DNA of 41,092 nucleotides from Ornithinibacter sp. (GCA_029266735.1 JAQSWG010000030.1:1-41092); one strand, 5' to 3'. Counted from the first letter of the stretch, positions 1 through 9,899 are shown. Notes: generated by a model from the letters alone, not told the origin. Made by a program: numbers and translations.

Positions 1-649
1 GGGCCGCGACGTCATCGTGGTCGAGGCGTCTCACGACAGGGTCACCGGTGGGCTCGACGCCGATGTCGACCACCGTCAGCACCCCGCAGGCCTGCTCGGT
101 GGGCGGCAGGAGGTGCACGGGTTTGGCGACCGAGAACGTCACGGTCTCGTCGGCGAACACCCCCTCCGGGTCGAGCTCGCCACCCATGGGGTCCTGCCCG
201 GACGGGAGGTCGACGGCGATGAGGTGCGCGGTGTCCGGCACCTGTCTCAGCCATGCTCGCGCCCACGTCGGGAGCCCGGCGCGAGCACCGATACCGAGGA
301 TGCCGTCGAGCACGACGTCGGCCTCGCCCAGGACCGACGGGTCAGTGGTGAGAACCACACCGGCCTCCGCGGCGGCGGCCCTGGCTCCCTCGTGGACGGT
401 GCGGTCGTGCACTGCTGCGGCGTTCCATCCCGCCTCGGCGAGGCGGGCGACGGCATACAGGGCGTCCGCGCCGTTGTTGCCCGGTCCGACGAGCGCGGCG
501 ACCGCGTCGCCCTCGCGCTCCTCGAGCCGGGCGGCTGCGACGCCGGCCAGACCCTCGACTGCGCGGGCCATGAGCTCGCCCTCGTCGAGGGTCGCCATGA
601 GCGACGACTCGGCGGCGTAGACCGCCGTGGTCGACCAGGCCTCGATCAC
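1..649 (-). CDS. nnrE: NAD(P)H-hydrate epimerase domain (NnrE/YjeF-N), bifunctional protein cut by window edge
   Basis: Repairs hydrated NAD(P)H by epimerising the R and S forms. In bacteria this domain is normally fused to the ADP-dependent dehydratase that completes the repair, and that part would lie left of the window. The frame stays open for 216 codons to base 1. Visible are the nucleotide-binding GPGNNGAD near residues 55-62, the probable catalytic Asp115 in [12 protein letters not shown], and AVDLPSG at 145-151. The start is GTG at 649, overlapping the acpS stop as GTGA, so the pair is probably translationally coupled. The family's usual GNNGGDG reads GNNGADA here, a mild departure. 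The assignment is secure; only the C-terminal half is unseen. Confidence 0.85.
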   Translation of the reverse strand, partial: MIEAWSTTAVYAAESSLMATLDEGELMARAVEGLAGVAAARLEEREGDAVAALVGPGNNGADALYAVARLAEAGWNAAAVHDRTVHEGARAAAAEAGVVLTTDPSVLGEADVVLDGILGIGARAGLPTWARAWLRQVPDTAHLIAVDLPSGQDPMGGELDPEGVFADETVTFSVAKPVHLLPPTEQACGVLTVVDIGVEPTGDPVVRRLDHDDVAA

Positions 650-1044
650 CGCACCACGCCCGCGGCATGGCGACGAGGTGGGACGGCGTCGTCCGGGGCT
701 TCGGCCACGACCATGGCCGAGGCGATCCCCGCGTCGTGCGAGAGGGAGACGTGGATCGACGTGATCCCGAGGGCGTCGACGGCGGCGGCCACCGTGCCGC
801 GCACCTCGAAGTGGGGACGGCCGTCGACGCCGCGGTGCACCTCGGCGTCCTGCCACAGCATCCCCGCCGGCGCACCCAGCGCCTTCGCCAGTGCCTCCTT
901 GGCGGCGAACCGAGCGGCCTGGCTGTTGAGCGCCATCGCCCGCTCGGCCGGGGTGAACAGCCGCTCGAGGAGGGCCGGTGTGCGTTCGAGGGTGGCCCCG
1001 AAGCGCCCGACGTCGACCACGTCGATGCCGACCCCGACGATCAC
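646..1044 (-). CDS. acpS: Holo-[acyl-carrier-protein] synthase
   Basis: Transfers 4'-phosphopantetheine from CoA to apo-acyl carrier protein, activating fatty-acid synthesis in the cytoplasm. The predicted protein has 132 residues, typical for AcpS. The N-terminal [10 protein letters not shown] (6-15) carries the magnesium-binding Asp8, and [11 protein letters not shown] (46-56) carries the second metal ligand Glu50. HVSLSHD (98-104) is the usual C-terminal motif. GTG at 1044 is chosen because it gives the standard N-terminus IVGVGID and lies 16 bases after the glmS stop. The gene sits between glmS and nnrE on the same strand, and its TGA overlaps the nnrE GTG. CoaA, which feeds CoA synthesis, is close by. 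Confidence 0.93.
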   Translation of the reverse strand: MIVGVGIDVVDVGRFGATLERTPALLERLFTPAERAMALNSQAARFAAKEALAKALGAPAGMLWQDAEVHRGVDGRPHFEVRGTVAAAVDALGITSIHVSLSHDAGIASAMVVAEAPDDAVPPRRHAAGVVR

Positions 1045-1060
1045 GACGACGCGTCCCGGT

Positions 1061-2920
1061 TCACTCGACGGTGACGCTCTTGGCGAGGTTCCGGGGCTGG
1101 TCGACGTCCAGTCCCTTGGCCGTCGAGAGGTGGAGGGCGAAGATCTGCAGCGGCACGACGGCGAGCAACGGTGCGAGCATGGGCGAGCACCGGGGGATGC
1201 GGATGACCTCGTTGGCGTACGGCTCGACGTCCTCGTCGCCGTCGTGCGCGATGACGATGGTGCGCGCCCCGCGAGCGCGGATCTCCTGGATGTTCGAGAC
1301 GACCTTCTTGTGCAGCTCATGAGGGGTGTCCGGGCTGGGGACGACGATGAACACCGGCTGCCCGGCGTCGATGAGCGCGATCGGCCCGTGCTTGAGCTCG
1401 CCCGCGGCGAAACCCTCGGCGTGGATGTATGCGAGCTCCTTGAGCTTGAGCGCGCCCTCCATGGCCACCGGGTAGCCGACGTTCCGGCCGAGGAAGAGCA
1501 CCGAGCGCGTGTCGGCCATGAAGTTCGCCATCTCGACGACCCGGTCCATCCTGCCGAGCAGGTCCTCGATCTTGGCTGGGATCCCCTGCAGCTCGGCCAT
1601 GACGGACTTCGCGTCGTCGGCGTAGGTCTCACCCCGCAGCTGGGCGAGGTAGAGGCCGAGGATGTAGCAGGCGGTGATCTGCGCGAGGAACGCCTTGGTC
1701 GACGCGACGGCGATCTCGGGGCCGGCGTGGGTGTAGAGGACGGCGTCGGACTCGCGGGGGATCGTCGACCCGTGCGTGTTGCACACCGACAACGTCATCG
1801 CGCCGAGGTCGCTGGCGTGCTTGACCGCCATGAGGGTGTCCATCGTCTCGCCGGACTGGCTGATCGACACCACCAGCGTGGTGCCGTCGACGATGGGGTC
1901 GCAGTAACGGAACTCGTGGGCCAGGCTCACCTCGACCGGGATGCGGGTCCAGTGCTCGACCGCGTACTTCGCCACCATCCCGGCGTAGGCGGCGGTGCCA
2001 CAGGCGACGATGATGATGCGGTCCACCCCGCGCAGCTGCTCCTCGCTGATGCGTACCTCGTCGAGGACCAGCCGGCCCGACTCGTCGGTGCGTCCGAGAA
2101 GGGTGTCGGCGACCGCGTGGGGCTGCTCGTGGATCTCCTTCTCCATGAACGTGGGGTAGCCGCCCTTCTCGGCCGCGGCCGCGTCCCACGTGACCTCGTA
2201 GGCCCTGCCCTCTGCCGGGGCGCCGTCGAAGCCGATGACCTCGTGGCGGTCAGGGGTGATCGTGACGATCTGGTCCTGACCGAGCTCGACGGCCTGCCGG
2301 GTGTGCCCGATGAACGCCGCGACGTCGCTGCCGAGGTAGTTCTCGCCGTCTCCGAGCCCCACGACGAGGGGGCTGTTGCGGCGGGCTCCGACGACGGTTC
2401 CCGGGCTGTCGGCGTGCACCGCCAGGAGGGTGAAGGCGCCCTCCAGCCGGTTCACGACCACCTGCATCGCCTTGGTGAGGTCCCCGAGCCGGTCGTACTC
2501 GCGCCCGAGGAGCTTCGCGGCGACCTCGGTGTCGGTCTCCGACCGGAACTCGACGCCCTCCTCCACCAGCTCCTTCTTGAGCACGTGGAAGTTCTCGATG
2601 ATGCCGTTGTGGATGAGCGCCAGACGGTCACCCTCGCCGCCGCGGTGCGGGTGCGCGTTGCCGTCCGTCGGGCCGCCGTGCGTCGCCCACCGGGTGTGCC
2701 CGATCGCCGTGCGGGAGGTGGGGAGGGGGCGAGCGGCCAGAGCGGCGCGCAGGTTCTCCAACTTGCCGGACCTCTTCTCCGCGTCGATGCCGTCGTCGGT
2801 CACGAGGGCCACACCGGCCGAGTCGTAGCCTCGGTACTCGAGGCGGGTGAGCCCCTCCATCACCACGTCCAGGGCCGTGTCGTCCATGGTCCGGCCCACG
2901 TAGCCGACGATTCCGCACAT
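1061..2920 (-). CDS. glmS: Glutamine-fructose-6-phosphate aminotransferase (isomerizing)
   Basis: Makes glucosamine-6-phosphate from fructose-6-phosphate and glutamine, the first committed step to UDP-GlcNAc and peptidoglycan. The 619 residues match the family. Processing to MCGIVGYVG exposes Cys2, the glutaminase nucleophile. The class-II amidotransferase domain covers about residues 1-220 ([16 protein letters not shown]), followed by two SIS sugar-isomerase domains with SQSGETMDT and [10 protein letters not shown], and the canonical C-terminus AKSVTVE. The ATG at 2920 is fixed by the need for Cys2. A TAGGCT box seven bases before the ATG suggests leaderless transcription. It heads a glmS-acpS-nnrE run and is divergent from coaA. 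Confidence 0.97.
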   Translation of the reverse strand: MCGIVGYVGRTMDDTALDVVMEGLTRLEYRGYDSAGVALVTDDGIDAEKRSGKLENLRAALAARPLPTSRTAIGHTRWATHGGPTDGNAHPHRGGEGDRLALIHNGIIENFHVLKKELVEEGVEFRSETDTEVAAKLLGREYDRLGDLTKAMQVVVNRLEGAFTLLAVHADSPGTVVGARRNSPLVVGLGDGENYLGSDVAAFIGHTRQAVELGQDQIVTITPDRHEVIGFDGAPAEGRAYEVTWDAAAAEKGGYPTFMEKEIHEQPHAVADTLLGRTDESGRLVLDEVRISEEQLRGVDRIIIVACGTAAYAGMVAKYAVEHWTRIPVEVSLAHEFRYCDPIVDGTTLVVSISQSGETMDTLMAVKHASDLGAMTLSVCNTHGSTIPRESDAVLYTHAGPEIAVASTKAFLAQITACYILGLYLAQLRGETYADDAKSVMAELQGIPAKIEDLLGRMDRVVEMANFMADTRSVLFLGRNVGYPVAMEGALKLKELAYIHAEGFAAGELKHGPIALIDAGQPVFIVVPSPDTPHELHKKVVSNIQEIRARGARTIVIAHDGDEDVEPYANEVIRIPRCSPMLAPLLAVVPLQIFALHLSTAKGLDVDQPRNLAKSVTVE

Positions 2921-2927
2921 GGCGGCC

Positions 2928-2933
2928 AGCCTA
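2928..2933 (-). promoter_or_regulatory. Probable leaderless -10 box of glmS
   Basis: On the minus strand TAGGCT is followed by seven bases and the glmS ATG. A TANNNT box at this distance would put the transcription start on, or next to, the start codon. No Shine-Dalgarno sequence fits in the gap. Confidence 0.5.
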
Positions 2934-3035
2934 GACCGTGGGGCGAAGGCCGCCGGTACGCCGAGGGGTCGCCGGGGCGGCCGACGACCCGCGGGGGCCG
3001 CGCCTCGAGGAGTGCGCCGCACGGCATACGGAACA

Positions 3036-4001
3036 ATGACGCGCGTGAGCGCCACGCAGGAGCGAAGCACCTTGCCGACGCCCTACGTCGACCTCGACCG
3101 GCGGGCGTGGGCGCGCCTGCGGGAGAACCACCCGATGAGCCTGGAGCAGGACGACCTCACGAGACTCCGTGGGCTCGGCGAGCTCCTCGACCTGCGGGAG
3201 GTCGAGGAGGTCTACCTGCCGCTGTCGCGTCTGCTGCACTTCTACGTCGAGGCCACCCACGGGCTGCGCCTGGCGACGAGCGAGTTCCTCGGGGAACGGC
3301 CGACCCGGGTGCCGTTCGTCGTGGGCGTCGCCGGGTCGGTGGCGGTGGGGAAGTCGACGACGGCGCGGATCCTCAAGGAGCTCATGAGCCGGTGGCCGCA
3401 CACCCCACGGGTCGCGCTCGTGACGACCGACGGCTTCCTCCACTCGAACGCCGAGCTTCAGCGGCGAGGGCTGTTGGAGCGCAAGGGGTTCCCGGAGTCC
3501 TACGACCGTCGAGCCCTGTTGCGCTTCATCGCGGACGTCAAGTCGGGGGTGCCCGTCGTCGAGGCACCGCTCTACTCACACCTCACCTACGATGTGCTCC
3601 CCGGGACGATGCGGGTGCCACGGCCGGACGTCCTCATCGTGGAGGGGCTCAACGTGCTGCAGCCGCCGACCGTGCGTCCCGACGGCTCGAGCACCGGTGC
3701 GATCTCGGACTACTTCGACTTCTCGGTCTACGTCGACGCCCCGGTCGAGGAGATCCGGACGTGGTATGTCGAGCGCTTCCTCCGGCTACGGGAGACGGCC
3801 TTCGCCGATCCGCAGTCGTACTTCCACCGGTATGCCGGCCTCACCGACGACCAGGCGAGGGCGACGGCGACGGCGATCTGGGAGCGAATCAACGAGCCCA
3901 ACCTCGTCGAGAACGTCCTGCCCACTCGTGCCAGGGCCACCCTCGTCCTCACCAAGGGAGCGGACCACGCGGTGACCCGGATCCGGCTCCGGAAGATCTG
4001 A
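3036..4001 (+). CDS. coaA: Type I pantothenate kinase
   Basis: Phosphorylates pantothenate with ATP, the controlling step of CoA synthesis. The frame gives 321 residues from ATG 3036; GTG 3045 (318 residues) is equally possible and neither has a good ribosome site. The N-terminus [16 protein letters not shown] is typical of actinobacterial CoaA. The P-loop [12 protein letters not shown] lies at 97-108, followed by the family motifs [21 protein letters not shown] and [17 protein letters not shown]. The gene is divergent from glmS and convergent with the secreted protein at 4.1-4.8 kb. One copy of the window-wide 8-mer CGGCATAC lies just upstream (3022-3029) and another inside the gene, where it forces a TAT tyrosine codon. 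Confidence 0.95.
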   Translation: MTRVSATQERSTLPTPYVDLDRRAWARLRENHPMSLEQDDLTRLRGLGELLDLREVEEVYLPLSRLLHFYVEATHGLRLATSEFLGERPTRVPFVVGVAGSVAVGKSTTARILKELMSRWPHTPRVALVTTDGFLHSNAELQRRGLLERKGFPESYDRRALLRFIADVKSGVPVVEAPLYSHLTYDVLPGTMRVPRPDVLIVEGLNVLQPPTVRPDGSSTGAISDYFDFSVYVDAPVEEIRTWYVERFLRLRETAFADPQSYFHRYAGLTDDQARATATAIWERINEPNLVENVLPTRARATLVLTKGADHAVTRIRLRKI

Positions 4002-4077
4002 CGAGAAAGCCGCGGCGACGCCGGGCAGTTCAGGGATGCGCTGTCGCGGCGACGGGCTGGGTGAGCGCCCGGAAGGC

Positions 4078-4806
4078 TCAGTACCAGTGTGGGTAGCGGC
4101 TGTTCCACATGTCGAGGGCGTTGCAGGGGCTGCCGTAGGACTTCTTGATGTAGTCCAGCCCCCAGCGGATCTGCGTCACCGGGTTGGTGCGCCAGTCGCT
4201 GCCCATCGTCGCCATCTTGTCAGCCGGCAGGGACTGGGGGATGCCGTACGCGCCTGAGGAGGGGTTCGCGACCCACCACCGCCAGTCGCTCTCACCGATC
4301 CACAGCTGGTCGAGGCACGGCCACTGGGCCTGGCTGTACCCGAACTCCGGAAGGAGCATCCGGGCGACGGCCTTCGGGTCCTCCTGCGCGTTGGCGATGA
4401 TGCGCCGGCGCTCGGCCTCCTCGGCCGCCTTCTCGGCTGCCGCCTTGCGGGCCTTGGCGCGCGACGCCGCCTGCGCCTTCTCCACCTCCGCACTGCGGGC
4501 CGCCGCGATGGCGCGCTGGGCGTTCGTCGCGCTGCGGTCGGCTGCGACGCGGGCCGCGTCCTCCTGCTCGGTCTTGATCTCCTCCGTGGACGTGCTGGAG
4601 GTCGTCCCGTCGACCGCGAAGGTGAGGGTGTCGGCGTTCGCCGTCCCGCTGGTCACGGTCGCTGCGACGCCCCCGGTGGAGAGAACGGCGGCCGCGGCGC
4701 CGGCGAGCACGACCGGCTGCCGGAGTGCCGAACCTGCCGACCGCGCGAGACCCGAGGACCGCGGGGCGGCATGGCGGGGTGCGTGGCGAGGGGTGTAACG
4801 GGCCAT
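4078..4806 (-). CDS. Secreted lysozyme-like (transglycosylase-fold) cell-wall protein
   Basis: Probably a secreted wall-remodelling protein. The 242 residues begin with a basic stretch and a hydrophobic segment ending near TANAD (about residue 59), a signal peptide or membrane anchor. Next comes an Ala/Glu/Lys-rich, probably coiled region (about 65-135). The C-terminal ~100 residues resemble the aggregation-promoting-factor/SLT-like domain of actinobacteria: LLPEFGYSQAQWPCLDQLWIGES, WVANPSSGAYGIPQS, NPVTQIRWGLDYIKKSYGSPC and the terminal WNSRYPHWY. Glu in GES is the likely catalytic acid by family analogy. Two Cys may form a disulfide. It is convergent with coaA and follows phoH after a 194-bp gap. 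The substrate is not provable from the sequence. Confidence 0.8.
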   Translation of the reverse strand: MARYTPRHAPRHAAPRSSGLARSAGSALRQPVVLAGAAAAVLSTGGVAATVTSGTANADTLTFAVDGTTSSTSTEEIKTEQEDAARVAADRSATNAQRAIAAARSAEVEKAQAASRAKARKAAAEKAAEEAERRRIIANAQEDPKAVARMLLPEFGYSQAQWPCLDQLWIGESDWRWWVANPSSGAYGIPQSLPADKMATMGSDWRTNPVTQIRWGLDYIKKSYGSPCNALDMWNSRYPHWY

Positions 4807-4899
4807 CGACGGGCAGAGAACCTCTCCGGGTGGTGCGGTGACGAGGGGGCGGGCAGTGCAGGTGGCGAGGGGGTCGCCGCGCGGGACGCGGCGTTACCG

Positions 4900-4928
4900 A
4901 ATCGAGACGAACTGTAGCGGCCGGTCAA
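4900..4928 (-). promoter_or_regulatory. Possible sigma70-type promoter of the secreted cell-wall gene
   Basis: On the minus strand, TTGACC (4928-4923) lies exactly 17 bases before TCGATT (4905-4900). The -35 box is close to consensus and the -10 box is weak. The leader of roughly 85 bases contains a hairpin with CGCCGCG/CGCGGCG arms. Confidence 0.3.
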
Positions 4929-5000
4929 GCGAGTCCGGAAATGTCCTGTTCAGGACAGGCTCAGGTCCGGGAACACGATCGGCATCGGTCGAGACCACGC

Positions 5001-6347
5001 TCAGACCTCGATGCCTTCGAGGAGATCGGTCACGAGTGCGGCAATGGGGCTGCGCTCGGAACGGGTCAGGGTGACGTGGGCGAAGAGTGGGTGCCCCTTG
5101 AGGGCCTCGACGACCGCCACGACACCGTCGTGACGCCCGACGCGCAGGTTGTCGCGCTGGGCGACGTCGTGCGTGAGGACGACCCGCGAGTTCTGCCCGA
5201 TGCGCGACAACACCGTGAGGAGCACGTTGCGCTCCAGGCTCTGCGCCTCGTCGACGATGACGAACGCGTCGTGCAGGGAGCGACCGCGGATGTGGGTGAG
5301 GGGGAGCACCTCGAGCATGCCGCGGTCGAGGATCTCCTCGACCACCTCACGGGAGACGACGGCGGAGAGCGTGTCGAAGACCGCCTGGCCCCACGGGTTC
5401 ATCTTCTCGGCCTCGGACCCGGGGAGGTAGCCGAGCTCCTGCCCGCCCACGGCGTAGAGCGGCCGGAAGACCACGACCTTGCGCTGTTGGCGGCGTTCCA
5501 TGACCGCCTCGATGCCGGCGCACAGGGCGAGGGCGGACTTCCCCGTCCCGGCCCGGCCCCCCATGCTCACGATCCCGATGTCGGGGTCCAGGAGCAGGTC
5601 GAGGGCGATCCGCTGCTCGGCACTGCGACCATGCAGGCCGAAGGCGTCGCGATCCCCTCGCACGAGGCGCACCTGCTTGTCCGGGCCGACGCGGCCGAGG
5701 CCCGAACCGCGCGGCGACATGAGCTTGAGCCCGGTGTGGCAGGGCAGCTCGGCCGCGTCGGCGTTCTCCAGGCGCCCCAGCTCGTAGAGAAGGTCCATCT
5801 CCTCCACTGTCACCTCGAGCTCGTCCATGCCGGTCCAGCCGGACTCGACGGCCAGCTCGGCCCGGTACTCCTCCGCCTCGAGACCGCAGGCGGACGCCTT
5901 GACCCGCATCGGCAGGTCCTTGCTGACGATCGTGACGCGCCGACCCTCGTTGGCGAGGTTGCGCGCGACCGCGAGGATCCGGGTGTCGTTGTCGCCGAGG
6001 CGGAAACCGGCGGGGAGGGACGTGGGATCGGTGTGGTTGAGCTCGACGCGCAGGGTGCCGCCGTCGCTTCCCACCGGGACGGGGGCGTCGAGCCGGCCGG
6101 CCTTGATCCGCAGGTCGTCGAGCATCCGCAACGCGGTTCGGGCGAAGTAGCCGAGCTCGGGGTGGTGGCGCTTGGCCTCGAGCTCGGTGACGACGACGAC
6201 GGGCAGGACGACCTCGTGCTCCTTGAACCGGGCGATGGCCCGCGGGTCGGAAAGCAGGACCGAGGTGTCGAGCACGTAGGTGTGTCGCGGCCCCTCCGCC
6301 CGCCCTTCCGCCCGTCCTGCCGGTGCCGGTCGCGTGCTCGAAGCCAT
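5001..6347 (-). CDS. phoH: PIN domain-PhoH ATPase fusion (PhoH2 type)
   Basis: A 448-residue fusion of an N-terminal PIN-type RNase fold with a PhoH helicase-like ATPase, as in mycobacterial PhoH2 (Rv1095), described as a coupled RNA helicase and RNase. The PIN domain begins at YVLDTSVLL (Asp27 in the acidic cluster) and continues with [10 protein letters not shown] and [10 protein letters not shown]. The ATPase Walker [10 protein letters not shown] is at 263-271, and [11 protein letters not shown] supplies Walker B. ATG 6347 is preferred over the longer upstream reading because GAGGAG lies five bases before it. A probable -10 TAGCGT lies at 6387-6382. uppS precedes it on the same strand with a 174-bp gap. 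Confidence 0.93.
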   Translation of the reverse strand: MASSTRPAPAGRAEGRAEGPRHTYVLDTSVLLSDPRAIARFKEHEVVLPVVVVTELEAKRHHPELGYFARTALRMLDDLRIKAGRLDAPVPVGSDGGTLRVELNHTDPTSLPAGFRLGDNDTRILAVARNLANEGRRVTIVSKDLPMRVKASACGLEAEEYRAELAVESGWTGMDELEVTVEEMDLLYELGRLENADAAELPCHTGLKLMSPRGSGLGRVGPDKQVRLVRGDRDAFGLHGRSAEQRIALDLLLDPDIGIVSMGGRAGTGKSALALCAGIEAVMERRQQRKVVVFRPLYAVGGQELGYLPGSEAEKMNPWGQAVFDTLSAVVSREVVEEILDRGMLEVLPLTHIRGRSLHDAFVIVDEAQSLERNVLLTVLSRIGQNSRVVLTHDVAQRDNLRVGRHDGVVAVVEALKGHPLFAHVTLTRSERSPIAALVTDLLEGIEV

Positions 6348-6482
6348 GGCTACTCCTCGATGAGGGAGATCGGTGGTCTCGACGCTACGACGATGACGGA
6401 GCGAGCCGTCGTAGCCCACCCCGCGTGTCGGTCCGTCGCCTGCCGATCCGGGCCGGGGTAGGCCTCCTGTGACTGCTGTGAG

Positions 6483-6496
6483 GTCACTGCCGTGAC
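6483..6496 (-). terminator. Weak hairpin downstream of uppS
   Basis: GTCAC-TGCC-GTGAC forms a five-base-pair stem about 26 bases after the uppS stop. A further GTGAC half-site sits at 6469-6473, so this could equally be an operator-like dyad. There is no T-run. Confidence 0.25.
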
Positions 6497-6521
6497 TCGG
6501 CGCGATCCCCCGCCGCCCTGC

Positions 6522-7283
6522 TCAGGAGCCGAACCGACGCTGCCGCTCACCGAAGGCGCGCAGCGCCCGGAGGAAGTCGACCTTGCGGAAGTCGGGCCAG
6601 TAGGCCTCGCAGAAGTAGAACTCGCTGTGCGCGCTCTGCCACAGGAGAAAGCCTCCGAGGCGCTGTTCCCCCGACGTGCGGATGACGAGGTCCGGGTCCG
6701 GTTGACCCTTCGTGTAGAGGTGCTCGGCGATGTGCTCGACATCGATGACCTCGGCGAGCTGCTCGATGCTCGTGCCTCGCGAGGCGTGCTCCTGGAGCAG
6801 CGAGCGCACGGCATCCGCGATCTCGCGCCGGCCGCCGTAGCCCACGGCGACGTTGACGAGCATCCCCATGACGTCACGGGTCCGGTCGTCGGCGGCCTTG
6901 AGGCGGCTGGCGGTCGCAGCGGGCAGCAGGTCGAGGGCACCGACGGGGTGGATGCGCCATCGATGGGTGTCCGCCAGGGAGTCCACCGCTCTCTCGATGA
7001 TGCCCAACAGCGGGCGAAGCTCGTCCTCCGGACGGTTGAGGTTGTCGGTCGAGAGCAGCCAGAGCGTGACGACCTCGACCCCGACCTCGTCGCACCAGGA
7101 CAGGAGGTTGGCGATGTTGTCGGCGCCGGCCTGGTGTCCCTCGCTGGTACCCGCGCCCCTGGCACGCGCCCAGCGGCGGTTCCCGTCGAGCATGACCCCG
7201 ACGTGCCGAGGGACCGATGAGGCGCCGAGCTCCTTGGTGAGGCGGCGGGTGTAGGCGGCATACAGGACGTCACTGAGCCCCAT
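6522..7283 (-). CDS. uppS: Isoprenyl (cis-prenyl) diphosphate transferase
   Basis: Condenses isopentenyl diphosphate onto allylic diphosphates in cis, supplying the polyprenyl carrier for wall synthesis. The 253 residues carry MLDGNRRWARARG (30-42, Asp33 being the magnesium-binding Asp) and the late IRTSGEQRLGGFLLWQS signature. The start is ATG 7283 behind GGGAGGA. Position beside hemolysin III, mca and greA matches M. tuberculosis Rv1086, which makes short Z,E-farnesyl diphosphate rather than the long-chain carrier. The product chain length is therefore uncertain, and the uppS symbol is generic. Confidence 0.92.
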   Translation of the reverse strand: MGLSDVLYAAYTRRLTKELGASSVPRHVGVMLDGNRRWARARGAGTSEGHQAGADNIANLLSWCDEVGVEVVTLWLLSTDNLNRPEDELRPLLGIIERAVDSLADTHRWRIHPVGALDLLPAATASRLKAADDRTRDVMGMLVNVAVGYGGRREIADAVRSLLQEHASRGTSIEQLAEVIDVEHIAEHLYTKGQPDPDLVIRTSGEQRLGGFLLWQSAHSEFYFCEAYWPDFRKVDFLRALRAFGERQRRFGS

Positions 7284-7469
7284 CCGCGCTGTCCTCCCGC
7301 CTGCTGCCGAGCCGCCCTGCCCTTCCCGGTGCGGCGGGGCCCACGCTACTCCGCGGCCCGCTTCCCCCGAGATCGTCCGGCGTCCGCTATCCGGCCACCG
7401 TCGACCGGCCACCGGTCCACGGTGGGTGAGCTCTCAGGATCCGCGCAGGGAACCTCCGGTCGCGCAGGT

Positions 7470-7475
7470 TAGCCT
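7470..7475 (+). promoter_or_regulatory. Probable leaderless -10 box of hemolysin III gene
   Basis: TAGCCT is followed by six bases and the GTG start at 7482. No Shine-Dalgarno sequence is placed to serve that start. Confidence 0.45.
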
Positions 7476-7481
7476 GTCGCC

Positions 7482-8222
7482 GTGACGCCGACCGATCCAC
7501 ACCACCCGACCGACCCGGGGCACCTGCATGCACTCGAGCACCGGGTCGAGGCGCTGGAACAGCGCGTCGAGGCGGCGCTGGACCACGTCAAGCCGAAGCT
7601 GCGGGGGTGGCTGCACGCCGGGATGACGCCCGTGGCCCTCGTCGCCGGGATCGTGCTCGTCGCCCTCGCCGGCACGACCGAGGGCAAGGTGGCGGCGGCG
7701 GTCTTCGGGGGCACCGCGGTGCTGCTCTTCGCGACCTCCGCGGTCTACCACCGCGGCACGTGGTCGCCCGGCGTCGGCGGCTTCCTCCGCCGCTTCGACC
7801 ACTCGAACATCTTCCTCATCATCGCGGGCACCTACACCCCGTTCGCGCTGCTGCTGCCGGCGGACCAGGCGCGCACGATGCTCCTCCTCGTCTGGGGCGG
7901 CGCGATCCTCGGCGTCCTCTTCCGCGTGCTGTGGTCGGGTGCGCCGCGCTGGCTCTACGTGCCGGCCTACGTGAGCCTCGGCTGGGTGGCCGTCTTCTAC
8001 TTCGGCCCGCTGCTCGAGCACGCCGGAGTCGCGGTCATGACCTGGGTGGTCATCGGCGGGGCGCTCTACAGCCTCGGCGCCATCGTCTACGGAACGAAGC
8101 GACCGAACATCTCACCGCGGTGGTTCGGGTTCCACGAGGTGTTCCACGCGCTGACCATCCTCGCGTTCGCGGCGCACTTCGTGGCGGCCTCACTCGCACT
8201 GACCGGCCCGGCGGCCGCCTGA
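7482..8222 (+). CDS. trhA: Hemolysin III / PAQR-family membrane protein (TrhA)
   Basis: A 246-residue integral membrane protein of the hemolysin III/PAQR family, linked elsewhere to membrane-fluidity homeostasis. An N-terminal hydrophilic, Glu/His-rich, probably coiled stretch (about 1-45) precedes roughly seven hydrophobic segments. The family's metal-site histidines are visible in YHRGTW, HSNIFLIIAGTYTPF and FHEVFHALTILAFAAHF. The start is GTG 7482, six bases after a TAGCCT box. It is convergent with the small membrane protein gene; only six bases separate the two stop codons. Its position between uppS and mca matches Rv1085c. Confidence 0.93.
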   Translation: MTPTDPHHPTDPGHLHALEHRVEALEQRVEAALDHVKPKLRGWLHAGMTPVALVAGIVLVALAGTTEGKVAAAVFGGTAVLLFATSAVYHRGTWSPGVGGFLRRFDHSNIFLIIAGTYTPFALLLPADQARTMLLLVWGGAILGVLFRVLWSGAPRWLYVPAYVSLGWVAVFYFGPLLEHAGVAVMTWVVIGGALYSLGAIVYGTKRPNISPRWFGFHEVFHALTILAFAAHFVAASLALTGPAAA

Positions 8223-8228
8223 GCGGGT

Positions 8229-8480
8229 TCAGCCGCGTTCATCCGGTGGATCCTGGCCCCTCTCCTGCGGAGCGTCGGTCGTCCCCTCGTCCTCGCCCAC
8301 CTCGCCCGGCCCAGCCTGGGGCTCGTCGCGGCCACGGTGTGCCAGCTGCTGCCGGTAGGACATCCGCCGCATCCGGGCGTTCATGTTCCGCATGAGGAAC
8401 CACAGCGCGAGGGCGAGGAGGAAGAAGCCGACGAAGGCGTAGAAGCCGGGACCCGGGTCGGCGGTGGGTGCGTCGGTCAT
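8229..8480 (-). CDS. Small single-span membrane protein downstream of mca
   Basis: An 83-residue protein with one clear membrane span (about residues 14-30, [17 protein letters not shown]), then a basic patch ([11 protein letters not shown]) and a long acidic, Gln/Pro-rich tail. The ATG overlaps the mca stop as ATGA, so it is probably co-translated with mca. A small protein in the same place next to mca in M. tuberculosis (Rv1083) suggests a conserved partner. Its function is unknown; it may be tethered near Mca or simply share its operon. Confidence 0.75.
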   Translation of the reverse strand: MTDAPTADPGPGFYAFVGFFLLALALWFLMRNMNARMRRMSYRQQLAHRGRDEPQAGPGEVGEDEGTTDAPQERGQDPPDERG

Positions 8481-9415
8481 GCCTCACGCTCCGTGCGAGT
8501 GTCGTGGACGATGCTCAGGTCGGGCGAGGTCGCCAGGGCGTCGGCCGTCCCGACGTCGGTGGGCAGCCCTGCGAAGAGGTCGTCCTCCCCCTCGGCGATC
8601 GGCACGTAGGAGATGGCCGCCTCGAAGTCCTCTGTCGGCCAGACCTCCTGCTGGACCGCCCGAGGGACCCGGAACCACGTGCCGTCGGGGTCCACCTGGG
8701 TGGCGTGCGCGAGCAGCGCCGCGTCACGCCGCTCGAACCAGGCCGCGCACTCGACGCGCGTGGTCACCGTCCGGTCGGGGCGCGACCAGTTCTCGAGCCA
8801 CTCCGCATAGGGGCTCTCCTCCTCGAGTGCGGTGAGCGCGTCGTGGAACGCCTCGATGCGGGCCCGGCTGAACGTCTGGTTGTAGTAGAGCTTCAGGGGC
8901 TGCCACGGTGGACCGGCATGGGGGTGGGCCGCAGGGTCGCCGGCCGCGAGGAACGCCGAGACCGACACGTCATGGCACATCACGTGGTCGGGGTGCGGGT
9001 AGCCGCCGTTCTCGTCGTAGGTCGTCATGACGTGTGGGCGGAAGCGCCGGATCTCCCGGACGAGCGCCTCGGTGGTGACCGACAGCGACTCGAGCGCGAA
9101 GCAGCCCGGCGGCAGTGGTGGAAGGGGGTCGCCCTCCGGGAGCCCCGAGTCGACGAAACCGAGCCAGGTGTGGTGAACCCCGAGGATCTCGCGTGCCGCC
9201 GCCATCTCGTCCCGCCGGACCTGTGCGAGGTCGCGCACGATGTGCGCGTCCGCCTGGAGGCGAGGGTTGAGGACGTCGCCCCGCTCGCCACCGGTGCACG
9301 ACACGACGAGGACCTCGTGACCCGCGTCCACGTACTTCGCCATCGTCGCTGCGCCCTTGCTGGACTCGTCGTCCGGGTGCGCGTGGACGCACATGAGCCG
9401 GAGCCGCTCGGACAC
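8477..9415 (-). CDS. mca: Mycothiol S-conjugate amidase
   Basis: Cleaves mycothiol S-conjugates into a mercapturic acid (exported) and GlcN-Ins, detoxifying electrophiles and antibiotics. The 312-residue protein belongs to the zinc-dependent MshB/Mca (PIG-L) family. AHPDDE (12-17) gives the metal-binding His and Asp, and HPDH (141-144) the third ligand; [12 protein letters not shown] is characteristic. GTG 9415 follows AAGGG by eight bases. It is divergent from the DUF4307 gene (43-bp gap) and overlaps the downstream small membrane gene by ATGA. This gene is the strongest single marker that the host makes mycothiol and is an actinobacterium. MshB is the alternative reading, but the gene neighbourhood favours Mca. 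Confidence 0.93.
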   Translation of the reverse strand: MSERLRLMCVHAHPDDESSKGAATMAKYVDAGHEVLVVSCTGGERGDVLNPRLQADAHIVRDLAQVRRDEMAAAREILGVHHTWLGFVDSGLPEGDPLPPLPPGCFALESLSVTTEALVREIRRFRPHVMTTYDENGGYPHPDHVMCHDVSVSAFLAAGDPAAHPHAGPPWQPLKLYYNQTFSRARIEAFHDALTALEEESPYAEWLENWSRPDRTVTTRVECAAWFERRDAALLAHATQVDPDGTWFRVPRAVQQEVWPTEDFEAAISYVPIAEGEDDLFAGLPTDVGTADALATSPDLSIVHDTRTEREA

Positions 9416-9458
9416 GCGTGGACCCTTCGGTGTGGTGGTCTCGGGGTCATCACCGAGA

Positions 9459-9890
9459 ATGGACGCCGACATCCTCTCACTCGACGACGCACGACCGACA
9501 AGGACCCGCATGCCCCTTCCGCGACCCTCGCCGGGCACCACGAAGTGGTGGCTCATCGGCTCGGTGGGAGTGCTCGTCTCGGTGGGTGTCATCGTCTGGT
9601 GGGGCGTCGTGAGCACCGTCGGCAGCGTCCGGCCGGAGGTGACGGGATACAGAGTGGAGTCCGACGCCTCCGTCGTCGTCGAGTACGACGTGCACCGGCC
9701 GGCGGGGACGGCGGTCCGGTGCCGGGTCAGCGCCCTCGACGGTAGCAAGGCGCGGGTCGGCACGGTGGAGGACGCCGTCCCTGCCGACGGCCCGAGCTCG
9801 GTGCACCGCGAGGTCCTCATCCGCACGAGTGTGCGTGCGGTCACGGGGGTCGTGGACTCCTGCGTCCGAGTCTCCGCACCCACTCCCTGA
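9459..9890 (+). CDS. DUF4307 membrane-anchored protein
   Basis: A 143-residue protein of unknown function, the counterpart of Rv1081c by position and length. A short cytoplasmic N-terminus (rich in Pro/Arg) precedes one membrane span (about residues 28-51, [22 protein letters not shown]). The extracytoplasmic domain follows, with the pattern [28 protein letters not shown] and an [25 protein letters not shown] end. Two Cys lie in the outer domain and may pair. ATG 9459 has a weak GAGA before it. The gene is divergent from mca and followed by a terminator hairpin, so it is probably monocistronic. Confidence 0.8.
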   Translation: MDADILSLDDARPTRTRMPLPRPSPGTTKWWLIGSVGVLVSVGVIVWWGVVSTVGSVRPEVTGYRVESDASVVVEYDVHRPAGTAVRCRVSALDGSKARVGTVEDAVPADGPSSVHREVLIRTSVRAVTGVVDSCVRVSAPTP

Positions 9891-9899
9891 CCTGCGAGG

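Noticed and set aside
2921-3035. glmS ribozyme
   Set aside because: The gap to coaA is about 115 bases, the probable transcript starts at the ATG, and no ribozyme core is visible; it is known mainly from Firmicutes.
17-4096. A 1359-codon open frame on the plus strand across nnrE, acpS, glmS and coaA
   Set aside because: It is antisense to four well-supported genes or in another frame of coaA, has Arg/Gly/Asp-biased sequence and no family features. Long antisense frames are usual at this GC content.
4807-5000. c-di-AMP (ydaO) riboswitch before the secreted wall gene
   Set aside because: Such genes are often controlled this way in actinobacteria, but the leader is under 100 bases from the proposed start and I see none of the conserved ydaO core sequences, only a simple hairpin.
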